Of a stretch of 64,000 nucleotides of DNA, positions 1-13,400 are shown piece after piece (position 1 is the first letter of the stretch; every line of letters begins with the position of its first letter). Position numbers and translations under genes: made by a program. The stretch spans positions 186,662-250,661 of the forward strand of contig VZRZ01000572.1 of the NCBI GenBank assembly GCA_013398175.1, read 5' to 3'. Below the pieces are notes generated by a model. The model did not search any database. It worked only from the letters and a program-made list of their open reading frames with translations, and had not been told where the DNA came from. The DNA comes from Climacteris rufus. Taxonomy: Eukaryota > Chordata > Aves > Passeriformes > Climacteridae.

Positions 1-283
1 NNNNNNNNNNNNNNNNNNNNNNNNNNNNNNNNNNNNNNNNNNNNNNNNNNNNNNNNNNNNNNNNNNNNNNNNNNNNNNNNNNNNNNNNNNNNNNNNNNNN
101 NNNNNNNNNNNNNNNNNNNNNNNNNNNNNNNNNNNNNNNNNNNNNNNNNNNNNNNNNNNNNNNNNNNNNNNNNNNNNNNNNNNNNNNNNNNNNNNNNNNN
201 NNNNNNNNNNNNNNNNNNNNNNNNNNNNNNNNNNNNNNNNNNNNNNNNNNNNNNNNNNNNNNNNNNNNNNNNNNNNNNNNNNN
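1..283. other. Assembly gap at the window start
   Basis: The first 283 positions are N. The base sequence resumes inside a TTCCCC hexamer repeat. Confidence 0.99.
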
Positions 284-314
284 CTTCCCCTTCCCCTTCC
301 CCTTCCCCTTCCCC
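284..314. repeat. (TTCCCC)n hexamer microsatellite at a gap edge
   Basis: Five perfect TTCCCC units occupy 285-314 next to the gap, so the true array length is unknown. The minus strand is GGGGAA repeated, which could form G-quadruplex structure and stall sequencing. Confidence 0.95.
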
Positions 315-315
315 G

Positions 316-1393
316 AAGCAATGATATCAGTGATTTCAAACCCTCTCTAGTTTTCTGTAGGTCCTTGGCCTTGGCCACAGGCTCTGTGAAAAATACTGAC
401 ATCTTGGTTCAGGTTTTCCAGGCAATAAGTCCTGCCTTTAGACAGTCCACTTGCCATTTTACACCTAGGTCAAAGTAAGAATTTTAGCAAAATTCCTGGA
501 GGAAGCTGTTGAGGAAAGACAAAGCAGACTAGATTTTGGCTCTCTTAGAAGCACCTCATGTTTCCCTTTATCAGTCTGTTCGTCATGGCAAATGGCCTCA
601 GTTTGGGATAGAATTGACTCAGATCTGCAGCTCTAGCAGCTACACCCATGAGCAAAGCACAAAGATCAGCAAGAAAACTGTCTACTAAGAGCCAGAGGGT
701 TGCAGTGACCCAAATGAGAGCCTATGCTACTAATAACTGGCTTAGAAGCTGAGAAGTGTCTGAGGAGTTACAAACAGCCTTTGTTTCTTTTATAATGGGA
801 GAGAAAAGGAAACCTGTTATACTTCAAGGGCTGCTGTGTGTGTGTGTGGTCTTTTCCTCACACAAGCTTACCTGTAAAGTCAGTCCTAGGTTCACAATTA
901 TCCTGCAGTTATTTTAACTTCTTTTTCTTGGCTGTAGTTCTGATACACCTTCTCTCCAAGTATCAAAGTGTGCCACACACAAGTAACTACTCAGGCAGCA
1001 AAGTGGGTTATCTCAGACCACATAGCCAACAACACGAACACTGTTTTGCATTCCTGTCTCAAATGTAGACAACCTTTGCCTGACATGACACACTTCTGCT
1101 ATAGTGAAAATTGACACACCTTTAATAATTCATGGTGATTTATAATTAATTGTAAAGTGCAAAGCAACTTCCTAATTAAATCACAGGTGAAAAGGGCTGT
1201 TAGATCTTCACATACCCTGAAAATTATTGAATTATATATTCCTTGGAAATTACTTGTTGTCTAATTACAATCAGCAAAACTTCCTATAATTGATATACCA
1301 TTGTTTTCTTATCATCTCTACAACTACATGGTAATAAGGCTTTCTGACAGATTCATATACAGGTGTTTTCAAGCTTTACTTTTTCTCTCCTTT
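316..1393. other. Intergenic, no gene seen
   Basis: Ordinary mixed-composition sequence with a short (TG)7 run at 835-848. No convincing ORF, exon or repeat was recognised. Confidence 0.6.
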
Positions 1394-1525
1394 CACAGAA
1401 TCACAGAATGGGTAAGGTTGAAAGAAATCACATTGGATTGTCTTGTCCAAACTCTCTGTTCAGGGTGGGCCATCCTAGAGCATATTGTGCAGGATTGTGT
1501 CCAGATGGTTCTTGAATATTTTTTA
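1394..1525 (-). mobile_element. CR1 LINE 3'-end fragment
   Basis: The plus strand reads TCACAGAATCACAGAATGGG, followed by a G/A-rich link and then segments matching the CR1 3' region (GTCCAAACTCTCTG, CATCCTAGAGC, GATTGTGTCCAGATGG). The paired TCACAGAA units are the reverse complement of the 8-bp ATTCTGTG terminal repeat of CR1. The element therefore reads on the minus strand, and similarity fades after about 1525. It is a 5'-truncated remnant. Confidence 0.75.
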
Positions 1526-4500
1526 TTACTGGATAGCATCACGGCATTGTGCTTTGTGTTGAATGCTGAAAGTGAAGAGCAAGTAGATGAAAGTAACAAG
1601 GCAAAACATAAAAGTGCCTTTTTGTCCTTTCACTGTCTTTCAAAAGTATTTTAAGTTTTACACTATAAGTATTTACACTATAAAGTATTGTCACTCTTCC
1701 TTTCTGTTCTACTTACCCTTGTGATGGGGAGAGAGGGCAGATCAGACTGGATCAGACTTTTGAAATTTTTGAATTTGAAAAGGAGCCATTGCTAGGATTC
1801 TCAAACAATTCAGGAAGAGCCACTGGCCTGATATACTGCAATCACCATCGGTGAGTTTGTGTATGCACCTGCCACTGTGCAGATGTGCTTTGGGCTGTGT
1901 AGATACTTGGTTTAACCTGCCATATGCAAGAAAAGAGCCTGCAATCAGAAGCTTGTACCAGAGGTGTGAACCACTGTAAGGCCTGTTCCTCTCGCAAGTG
2001 CTTGCAAGATAAATAAGGAAAAGTATTATAGTACAGATAATATGGTGGTACAGAAGGGAAGGAAATGCGCTTGTGGAGTTCAAGGCTGCCTGCACTTTAA
2101 TTTGGCCACTTATCTTGAATTTCATTCTGCCAGTACAGAAGAGGCAATACTGTGATACACAGAAAATAAGTTTACCTTTCATAAGGAAGCCTGGGTTCAA
2201 TAAGAACACATCAATTCAGCCCAGCAGAGATTTTTACATCTTTCTTCTCACTGATGCCATTATGAGTCCTCCAGAGCACTGTGTTATTACTTGTTTGCAA
2301 TATAGAGCACTGATTGTTTTTGAAATGTTGATGAAGTTTGTCAAAGCAATGAGGTTGTTCTCATTTATAAGGCTTCTTTCTACAACCAGATTAGTGCAGT
2401 AGTGCAGAGGAAGCTTTCAGAAAGCAATAAGTGAAGCTCAGTGCCTTTATTGTGCCTGTATTTTTTTACGATTAGTACACATTACCGTCAGCAAATTTTA
2501 TACCAAGGAATCAGACAAAACATTGCAGGTGAACACACTAAAGACTTTAAGGAGAAAGGAATAAATGGAAACTGTGATGGTTATAGGCTTTTTGATGGTC
2601 TATCTTTGAGAAAATTCCTCTTTGTGACAATTCTATCCCTACCAATATTCTCCAACAGGCAGACTATTTTTATCTATTAATCAGACATATATGTGCTAAC
2701 AATATTGAGTCCTTTGATAACAAAGCAAAAATCAATGAAGCTGAAGTCAGGGATAGTTTGGTTTCTGTTAGAGTTTCGGCATGATTCAAGATGAGTTTTC
2801 TTTCACTGATTAACACATCTGAGTCTGAAATATTGGTGATTTTTGTGAGGGGAGAATTTATTGCTTCAATAATCATAGTAGGTATTTAGTCTTCCTATGC
2901 CTCTATGTAATTTCAGGGGGAAAATGGTGAGATAGGAGAGATGTGGCTGCCTAGTGCTGCAGGCAGATGTGATTAGTTTTATACTTATTTTTCAAGTGGT
3001 ACATCATGATATCAAACTTGCTAAACACCCTTGAAAGCAGGAGACAGGGAAAAAAAGGCTTGTAAACCCACTCACACACTTAAAATGACATTGTCAAAAT
3101 CTCCAGCCATTGAAGTCCCTAAAATTATAAAATATTATTGGAAAATAGTTTTAACTGTTCTACAGACTTTCAGATAATATAAATTACCATCTTCCTACCA
3201 TAGTAGCAGCTTATGTCACTTGAGGATTTGTTCCCTGTGTTGTAAACCAAACAATCAGACTTCTCAAGCAGTTCAAGCAATTTGCTGGTTAGAGATGGGG
3301 CCTGAAGTAGTGGTCACACTATGAATAGTCCCTGTTAAATTCAAGCTCTGTGTGTGTGTGCTCACATCAGAAAACCTGAAATCATGTAATGTTTCTCTTC
3401 TTTGTGATCAGTAACACCACCAACAAATTATTCCTGAAGAGAAATCCCTCAAGAGAAGGCTGACAGCTGTGTCACGTATTGACTGCTCTATTAGAAGTCT
3501 ACTGTTATATATAGTTGGTGTCTGATCAGATTTCACGTGCCTTGAAATCCAGACAACCTGGAATAAGATACTCCTAGGCAGTTAAATCACATTAAATATT
3601 TAAAGATAGAGTTTTACACCTTCCTTTAAGTCTATTAAAGAATCTCTCTTCTTGCTACCGGAACTAACCACACAGCTATTCTAACAGTATGACTTTTAAA
3701 ATTATTAACACTTTATGCTCTCTATGTCCTCCAAGAATAATTTTTCTTGGTAGTTTCCACAATACTGCAAGCAGTTTCTATAAAAGTTTTGAATCTTATT
3801 TCCACTGAAGGCAACGTCACTAAAATTAGTTTTGTACTAATTTAAAGAGAAGAAAGGAAAAGGGAGCTAATAATTTATAGTACAGAAATTTATGAACAAA
3901 CCTGGATGAAGGAAATGAAAAATTGTATCAATTTGTCAGTAAAATCTGACTTCATCAAGCAAAATACTTTATTGTAAGACCTTTTTGGTCTAGTATCAAA
4001 TCGCCAAGGACCCTAGAAGTGAATTGCCAGCTCTTGGAATGAATTCCAGCACAAAGGAAGTAAATAAATTTCCTGTGGCCATGACTGATTACAACAGCAA
4101 AGCTGAGGACTGCAGCCAGATTTTGTGACTGTCAGTGCTGTCTTTAAATTGGTAAAGTTGCCTTCTATCTCTGGAAAATGCCATGGTATCAGCGTTGCTC
4201 TAGTTCAGCTTCAGAGGAAGTCATTTAATGTTAAGGCCATACCCCATACATAAAGTAATGATACCATATTCGAATAGCATTTTACTTTCCTAGAAACATT
4301 GGCACCACTCTAATAATGATGAAACCCCTCTGCATTGTGTTTTGTCTGATTTCATAATCTTGTAGAAATATTTATCAAGATATATTTATTCAAGAAAAAA
4401 GATTCATTTATGCACATGCCATTGTCTGTTTTTGAAAGCTGTTATCCTCTAAGTTTTTGCAAGACTCTGAAAAAACCCAGCTTTTGTAGTGTTTGCTACA

Positions 4501-7500
4501 CATTGTTCGCAAATTTAGTGTCTAAATTAATGTCCTGATAAATTATTCTACTTCAAAAATTGTTCAACTTGCTTTACTTTGTCATTATTTAGGCCACTTT
4601 TACTTTGCAGTTGCAAATAGGATGGTAGCTTAAGTAAGAAAGCAGAGCTAAATACCATGGTATTATAATTTTTGCTGAATCTTCAGTAGTCTGTTGATGT
4701 GACATTGTGATAACTTTGAAGTAACATTTGTGCTGAAATTAAAATATGCTGCGTTCAGGGAATGTTGACATAGAACGTTGTATACAAAATGATGGTATAC
4801 TTGAAAGCGTGCTATTGTACAATGATAGCAAAGAAAAAGATGACAAATTATATTAGAAACAGAAACAATGAGTTGGGTTTTTTTTAATATGAGAAAAATT
4901 GGTATGTTGCATTTTTTTAAGGAGCATTTGTGTTAAGAAATGTAGTTTTATTATTTATTTCAAATAGGTGGGCAGTATTGCTCATATACTAGTCACTGTT
5001 GTGGTTCTAACTTCATCATAACTTCTATCCTAAAGGTAACTTCAGCTGGCAATGCAATTTTAAAAGCAAGTGTAGGAGGAGAGAGGTGACAGAAGGTTAT
5101 GAAAGTGATGACAGAGGGTATAATATTTGGCCTGCTTCTTGATCTACATAGTCTGACTGTAGGAACCACTTTGGAAAAAGCTTTGAGGTGACTGGGCTAG
5201 CATATTGATGAGGAAGCAGAATGTATCTACTGCTTAGCATGCTCCCCTTGCCTGCAGTGGGATGGGCCTTGCTAACTTCTCTTGAGTTTTTCTTTAAAGA
5301 ACTGTAGCGTCCATTCTCACAGAGCTTTGACACTGGATGTATGTGGCTGCGTAGCCTTAGAGTAAAAAGAGGACACAACAGGGGTGATGGCTGCCAATTC
5401 CTACAAGCAACCTGGAATTCAGTGTGATGAATTACCAGTTCTTGGGGCGCTTTAGAAGAATGTGGATGATGGTCCATGAGCCTTCAGGTAAGCTGTTCTG
5501 CCTGCTCTATAGAGTGATTTCTGTGAGAGCAGGAGCCCTTCTGTACAACTCAGTTTGAAGGGTTGTCTCCATCTGTATGCTTTCAGTTCAAATCAAATCA
5601 AGTTTTTGTCTAATCATTGATAAACTGCTTTCTTTCTTTCTTTTCACTCCAGCTAATACAAATTTAACTGATTTTCCCTCCCAAAGGAAGATGTCTGTGG
5701 TTTCTCACATACACAAAGCTGTGGGTGATAAACAGAAAGATATACAGCATACACATTTATTCAGGGGAAATAAATCCTTCAGTTATACAAAATTTACCAC
5801 AGGAACCAGATACTTTAAAAAAGGGCCACTCTTAAGACCTTCTGAAATTGGCATTTTCAAAGGTAAGGAGAACCTTCTGGACACAGGTTAGGGATAAAGT
5901 AGTAAGGTCGTGTGGAGATGAGAAGTATCTTTTGTCAGTATAGTCACCCCAAGCAAATCAACAGAACCAGGTTCCTTCCTTCTTCAGAAATTCATCTCTG
6001 CCCTCTTCTTCTTGATCCTTTGCAGCTTTCTCACGTTTCCCTGTATCTAGAGCTACATTCTCATGTCTGCAAACCTCCCACCTTCCCCATCTGCACTCCT
6101 CTTCTCTTTAGCTCCCTCAGTGTGTGTGCCACACACCTCAGGATTCAGCACAAGGCATAATCTGCTCATTTCCTCACTCTCTAACACTGCTCTGGAGATG
6201 CAGTCTCCTCATTTGTTATCTTTTACATGTTCTTGACTTGTCCAATACACCTCTGGGGAAGAAATTTCCTTCTCTTGATACTGGAACTGGAATTTTGCTT
6301 TCTTGTCAAAATACAAGTCTTATTAAAAGCTTCTGACATGATTCGAAGTTTTATGAAATGGAAGAAATCTCTGGATAACTGATCCCACTTTTACCACTCT
6401 AAGAGTGAACTGTACAGAATATTTTGTATCATCCTGTCTTCCCCCAGCTGTAAGCCATTATTCACAAAAGTATTTCTGTCTTAATTGCATTGCTGTGCAT
6501 CATAACATCATTTTTCCTATTATTATTTTTAAATTTGGTTTTGCCTAATGTTTTCCAGACTCCAAGTTTTGATCTGCTTTTGCTTCTCTGAGCAATTTGA
6601 CTTTAGCCTCTGTTTGCTTTTGAAGGTTTTCTGCTACTGCCCCACTTCATGATCTGAACAACGACCTTTGAGAAAGCAAACAATTTTTCAGTCTTTGCTT
6701 GGTAAAGAATTGATTGAAAAGCAGTATCTCATGTCCTCTGAAAATACCTGTTTTTCTTCCCCTGCTAAACTTTTGCCAAAAGAAATGGAACACTTCTTTC
6801 ATTTCTAGCCCTTTCCAGTTTCTCAATATGTTCTCATTCTTTGCCACTGCTGCATCCAGCCTGAATTACCCTCCATTGATGAGGGATTTCATATCATACA
6901 CTAAAGAGAAACAGAAAACACAGTGACAGTTTCAAATACATTGCAACGGTGGAACAGCACAGAAGAAAATAATTACCATTTTTATTGGTGTCATTAGGCT
7001 AGACTGACACAGTCCCTTTCAGCACACCATCTGTCTTAGATTAAAAGGGAAAAGTTTCTTATTAAGTGATGCATTTGCAAGGAGTTCCCAGCTGCAGAAC
7101 CAACGAAATCTTTATCTGTTCAGTCCAAAGAAACCTGGACCTAAGGTATCTTTGAAGGAATATTCTTGAAATGGTTCCCTACTTCAATGCCAGAATGGTT
7201 TGTGCATTACGTTTGTGCATTTGCTATTCTACATTTACTAATGGAGCTATTGAATGGGCCTGTGGAAGGAACATCCAGTAGACAGAATGGGCTTGTATGA
7301 CCTGAGAAACCCACAAATATCTCCGGGCTTTTTAACTTCCCAAGTACATGCCAGGTTTTCAAACCTATATGATATGAGAGCTTGAAATTTTTACAGTCAT
7401 AAGAAAACTCTGACTATGAAAAGAGAAGGGCACTATGAAATCACCAACACTGCTTAGTCATGGATCTTGCTTTGCCACCAGGCAGTGATAAATGCTAGTA

Positions 7501-10268
7501 ACAATTGCGGCATGTGTTCAGCCAGTAATGAATGCATTTCAGACTACAACAGCTTTTGCTCTTGTCAGGTTTCCACTGTGTTTGTTCACTGAAGAGAATG
7601 ATGAGTTTACTCTTACTTAAACGTTCATCTCACATGTGTTTATGTTTAATAATCTCTTTGTTTGAAGCACAGGAAATGACTGTGTGCCAAAAAAAAAGGA
7701 CTAAATATTTAGATAGCAGTCCAGAAAGGTCATGATATTATGTGCAGGGATAAAGATAATCCTTCTGTGATCAGCTGTCTTATTTAAAAAGCAAATAAAA
7801 TGGCTACCTTCAGATACTATTAATATGTCTGGCAACCAGATCACGCCTGCATGACCGCTCAAGAACTAGGACATAGCAAATCTGCTGCTGTGCCACACAG
7901 AGACAGTTAATCCAGTAGGTCCAGCACATGTCCATATTGACAGGGATGCACAGATCGATAATATGGGCATGCATAATAGCACTGACACATCTGGATCTGT
8001 GTCTTCTGCTACCCAAAAAAGACCTGGCTGCCCTTTACTGCAGCCAGTGAGACCCACTTTGATATGAAGACACTGAAGGAGCAGGCAGCCAGCTGTTTTT
8101 GTCATCAGAAGGGTGGGAGCAAGAGCAAAACCATCTCAGCTGCATGGGAGTGAACCCAGATTGCATTGGAAGATGAGCCAAGATGTGAAAGGCAGCAGTG
8201 GAGTAGGACAGTTCTACTGATCAGTAGGAGAAGGGTTTCTCCTACCCAGCCAAAGCCCCTTCAGCAGCAGAAATGGCTAAACTGTGTCCCCCAAGCTCTT
8301 TGTACCCTGGCTGTGTCTCCATTCTTCCCTTTTCTTTTTTCTGGGGGTATATCAAGGAAAGCTTGGCATCTTTGGGGAAGCACAACTCAATTTGTGCTAG
8401 AATGATAAGAAGCCATGAACTGCCTGGTACATCACATTCTGCTGCAGAGGTCTGATCTTTGGTCTGATGCAGGGAAATAGAGATAGGGCTCATTCTTGCA
8501 AAGCATGATCAACTTGATGCATGTGAGCAGTCCTGTTAAAACCAGCAGACCCACTTAGAGAACAAAAATAAACACATGTAGTAGGGTTCACCTAATCTGA
8601 GATTGCCTTTTAAACAGCTATTTAATTTGCAGATTAGATACACGGTTTCTCTGGTTCGTCAAAAGTGAAAATGTACTGATACATTATACTTTAGCATTGG
8701 CTATCACTCATTCTGATGAGAGTCACATTACTTGGCTTAAATGGACATTAAAATTTAACTGTCCTTAATCAAATTATCCCATCACAAATAAACCAACCTT
8801 CCTGAACCAATTTTCTTAGTGTGTTTTTCTAGTGTATATTTCTCTATTTCTTTTTTCTTATTCATTGTCAGAGAAAGGAGAATAAATGAAAAATTCAAAC
8901 AGTTTCTGCCAGCTTCCCCAATGGAGTACATTCACCATCACCCTGTCAATCAGTAGTCATATAAATATAAGTATCTAAAATACAGGCTTTGTCAGTATGT
9001 GCTGTTGTATTACGCAGGTTAATCTTGATTTTTATATGCTGTAAAATGCAACTAGAGAGAAAATCATCTTGTATCTTGTGTTTCTATTTCCTGCTATACA
9101 CATTTCCTAAAGAAAAACATATACTACATGTTAGCCACCATTCTTCATTTCAATAATGAAAATTTATTCTAGAACTCTGAAAATAACATCAGACTTCTTT
9201 AATAGAGAAGTGGTGTCTGTTTCTTGTGTATTACCCTCCATTATATAGGCACTGTGATTACTTCCTCCATGACATTTTGTGATGGAAATATTTTATGTTG
9301 CTAGGTGGATTTTTCGTATTAATTTGAATATTTGTTTCATCCATCTGGTTTCTAAAAATCAAGTGTTACTGTCTTGATCCCATGACAGAGAAAGAGTTCA
9401 ATTTCAGAGATAATTTCAGTAAAAATATATGAATGATGTTAAGATTCTTGTGTGGAAAAGCAATGAGAAGCACAGGAAAGGTGACAAATTCATTGAACTG
9501 GCAGAGAGCAAAACCCAGAGCAGGTGGCCAAGAATCAAGCATACTCCTGAAATGGTTACTCTGAGTAGCAAAAGGAAGATGATGAATACTTGAAAGTGGA
9601 TTTTGGAGGTGAGACCAAACCATGACACCCCTGCTATAACATTTTCATGTTTCAGTCTGTGTATAATGACTTGCTACAAATGAGGTATAAGGCTCTGGGT
9701 AAGCCTGAATAAACAGAGGATGCTTCTCACTTCAGCACGTCAGATATAGCCCAGACAGCAGCTTGACAGGGTGGGTGTTTTAGTTCAAAATCAAACACAT
9801 GGTACAGGAAGAACAAAGACACGTATAAAATTATTTGCGAATTTGTAATGTAATGTAGAAGATGCAGTGGTAAATGCTTTTCATATGGAGACAGAAGAGT
9901 GTTTAAAAATGGGCCTAATATTTGACATCTTTGGCTGTAAGCGAAGTAATGAGGCAGGAAGATATGATGTGTATGATATACAACACCTTTTTACAGTGCA
10001 CCTTGCAACCTTTCACACAGCCCTGACCAGACATCTGGAAACGATTCATGAGAGCTAAGCTGTGGACTGCAGTTCGTGGTGTACAAAAAAGGATGGTTTC
10101 TATATTCTGGAAGAGAAACAAAGCTGAAAGGAAGAATGAGTTCTTATCAAGGTATGTTAGGTGTGGTATGTTTGTTCACAAAGCTGGGAGTATGTTTTTA
10201 TGCAGTCAAGCAATAGTCATGGAAAGTGGGATCCAAAGGTTTGAGGTGGATACAACTATACTGTTGTG
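1526..10268. other. Intergenic, no supported gene
   Basis: About 8.7 kb of AT-rich DNA. Open frames here are short; the longest (minus 2209-1742, 155 codons, and minus 5477-5097, 126 codons) have no recognisable domain and no splice or homology support. No clear interspersed repeat was identified by eye. Confidence 0.5.
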
Positions 10269-10427
10269 ATTTTTGTTGTTGGGATGGTTTGTTTTTTTTG
10301 AGGGGTTGTTTTGGTTTTTTGTTTGTTTGTTTGTTTTGTTTTTGTTTTTGGGGTTTTTTGGTGGTTTTTTGTTGTTTTGTTGTTTGGGTTTTTTTTGTTT
10401 GATTTGGTTTGGTTTGGTTTTTTTTCC
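10269..10427. repeat. G/T-rich low-complexity tract
   Basis: About 160 nt are almost free of A and C on the plus strand, built from TTTG, TTGG and T-run units, for example repeated GTTT near 10320 and GGTTT near 10404. It may be an expanded tail of an old retroposon, but no body was recognised beside it. Confidence 0.85.
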
Positions 10428-13400
10428 ATGAACAAAGGTTATGACTGTAACATCAAAGTACTGGGAAAAAATCGATAATCATGATGACACTGAAAGCTGT
10501 TAAACATCTCTAACCTCTGTCTGAAGGAACAAAAGACATGCTATGTGACACTGAATAAAAGGTAGTTCATGATAAGACTAAGAGTGGTGCTTGAGGCCAC
10601 TTGCATCAGAAAGTGCATTCCTTCAAATAAAAAAACTTGATACACTCTGTTTGACCTTATCCTCCTATCGGTCACAGGCACTTTTGCAACGTAACAAACT
10701 GTTGGTGACAGTTTGAAAAAGTAGAGAGTGATTGAAGATCCAAATTTAGGCGTCTGGAAGCAAAAATGTCATAGCACATGGACGTGTGGCTTAGCACTGA
10801 AATTATGCCAGGTGTCCTGTAACATGGTGTATGTCGCATGCACTAATCTACACTTTCAATTAACTACCTCTTGCTTACCCTTGTGGTGCAGAAGCTTGAG
10901 TTTTTTTAGTCACAGTGCATAACAAAGCTGCTTTTAAAGTCCACAAAAATTCTTTAGTGTCTAAAATAGTCATCTGGAAACTTTGTAATAAAGTAGTGTT
11001 GACTGGGAACCAAAGGCAAAGTGGTCTGTCTTTTTCTTTAAGAAATTTCCAGACACAAACCAGAATTATCAGGTTTTGTGACTAGATTAATCCTCATGCA
11101 GCACTTACAGCATAAATTAATCCTGTTACTTGACAGTGCGCAATGAAGAATGAAGAGCTTTATTTACAAAAATTCGGTAACCAATACTACATCTGAGACT
11201 TCCTATAGTGACCACTTCATGTAACTAAAGGAACTGAGGGTCTTGCTCTAGTTGCTCTACATAGTTTTCTTTCAGAAAAATGGACAAAACCATGAAAAAA
11301 CCCAGGCAAGAGCTGCCTGCCAAATGTGGAAAAAAAAAAACTTATAAAAAGATGAATCAAGATGAATCAAGCAGCAAGCTCAGAATCTTGAAATTCTCCT
11401 CAGACCAGCACTCTTTCTGTAAAAGCCTTCTTTGTTAATGTCCCTAGTTCCAAGTTATGTTTCAAGGGGACCTACTCACAGAAGCATGTCATCAGCACTA
11501 TTTTTGAAGTGGAACAAGAAATTTCTGCCACTGCATTTAGCAATCAGAAAATGCTGCTTCATAATTACGCTTTTTTTATTGTGGTCTTTGTTTGTTTTTT
11601 AATGCCTATTTATGCAAAATATCACTCTAAAAGAAATCACTGGGGTATTCCGATAATGGTGAAATTTTCCTTTCTCCACTTCCCAAATGTAACTTTTGTG
11701 TTTACCATTTAGAACTGACACTCTTTCTAATAGTTTTAATTTTCTAAATATTTAAAAGTTTTAGTCTTTTAAAGTCAAGGTAGAAAGCTATAATTCAGAT
11801 AAAAATTGAAATAAACATAATTAATACAAAATATTTTACACAGTCCAAAAGGAAAGTCCTTACAATACTTTCAATTTATGACAAGCATATTTTGTTTCAA
11901 ACTTTGATTGACAGCAAGAATGAACTTGCAGTATCTGAACCTCCTTATAGTACAGAAGTTTTGAATTTCAATCAGCTCTCTTCATTCCAAAATCCTGGGC
12001 TGCTGTATCGTTAGATGTGTTGTTATACACTGGAGCACACATTAGGAGGAACTAAAGAGGGGAAGGTCACAAGGAAGGACGCTATGTCACTGGGCTTCTG
12101 AATTGGCCATGACTCCAGAAGCTCCAGACCTGGTCATTTTGGTCGTGAATCATGCTGGGACATAGAACTTTTGGCTTATTTGGGTTTCAGCATCCATTGT
12201 AGTGTCTGAACACATTACAACGCTGTCCTTGTTTTGGTCAGAGCCACTGACGTACCCAAAGTAGAGAGAACCAAAGTCCATGGTGTGTGGCATTTGGGAG
12301 CCAGTCTGGGTTCCGGCTCCCAGGTGTTATCCCAAACAGACACCCCTTGTCTGAGTCCCTACACTGGGAAAAAAAGGCCTTTGTGGAGAAATGGGATCTC
12401 AGTGGACGTTAGAGCTGTCAGACCCCTTTTTGGATGGCAGATATGAAAGTTGCTCACTCATCACATTTTAAAACTGAAAAAGTCCAAGTATTTACAGACC
12501 TATAAAGAAGGATATTGGTAATAGGAATAACGTCTAGGAGATGGTTAATCCTTTACATGCCTGAAAGCCCTTGCTATTTGAAGGACCTGTAATATGGTTT
12601 CTACGACATGTCTGTCTTAGTAGTCAGAAATATCCTGTTCTCACCTGTGTTGGGCTGGGAAGCACCTCACAGACACCCTAAAGGTTTTTCAGTTGCTTTG
12701 CACCATATGAATCAGAAACAGCTGGTTTTGTATCACATCTCACTGTAAACCTGAGCTTGATTAAACTGAACATAGACACATTCTTTGCTTCCAATTCAAA
12801 CTGATCTTTAAGCTCTGGCTTTGAAATCTCATCCTGGAAGAAGGAAAGAACAAATAGCAGAAAATTTCTTGAGAGGACTTTAATTGCTTATCATTCCTCA
12901 ATGTGCCTTCTCCTTCCTTCCCACTCCAAAACAATAACTGCTTGTTTTTTCTTTTTAACTAAAAACAAACTATGAGAAAACCCAGTATTATCCTACTCCA
13001 ACAGCTGTATGCCATTTACAGCACATATTGAATATGCCTTTTCATTTTCATCACTTGTCTCAGAGCAAACGTAACAGTCTGCAAGTGTGATCCTAAGAAA
13101 GTGCAGAGCACAAAAGCACTGGCAATCTTGCACATTTGAGACAAGTCCGGCTAGGAACTTGCTTTATTTTCTTGCTCACTGCTTGTGAGAGCTGTCTGAG
13201 AAACTGTTAGCTTTGTGGCTGGTGGATAATAGCAGAGCTCTGTTGATTGCTGAAAGCTAAGACCTCCTGCTTATGCAAACAACCACTATTTGGCTTTAAT
13301 CTGATCAGATCTCTGTGGCTGCTAGTCAGTACAATTCCAGTGGAGAAGAAAGTCTGAATGATTAACATCTCCCCTCAATTTACAGTGGGTTATTGCTAGG

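Noticed and set aside
1301..1654. A 117-codon plus-strand frame
   Set aside because: It runs through the antisense of a CR1 3' end and has no domain.
5097..5477. A 126-codon minus-strand frame
   Set aside because: A frame of this length is expected by chance in a window of this size and composition. No motif, splice context or neighbour supports it.
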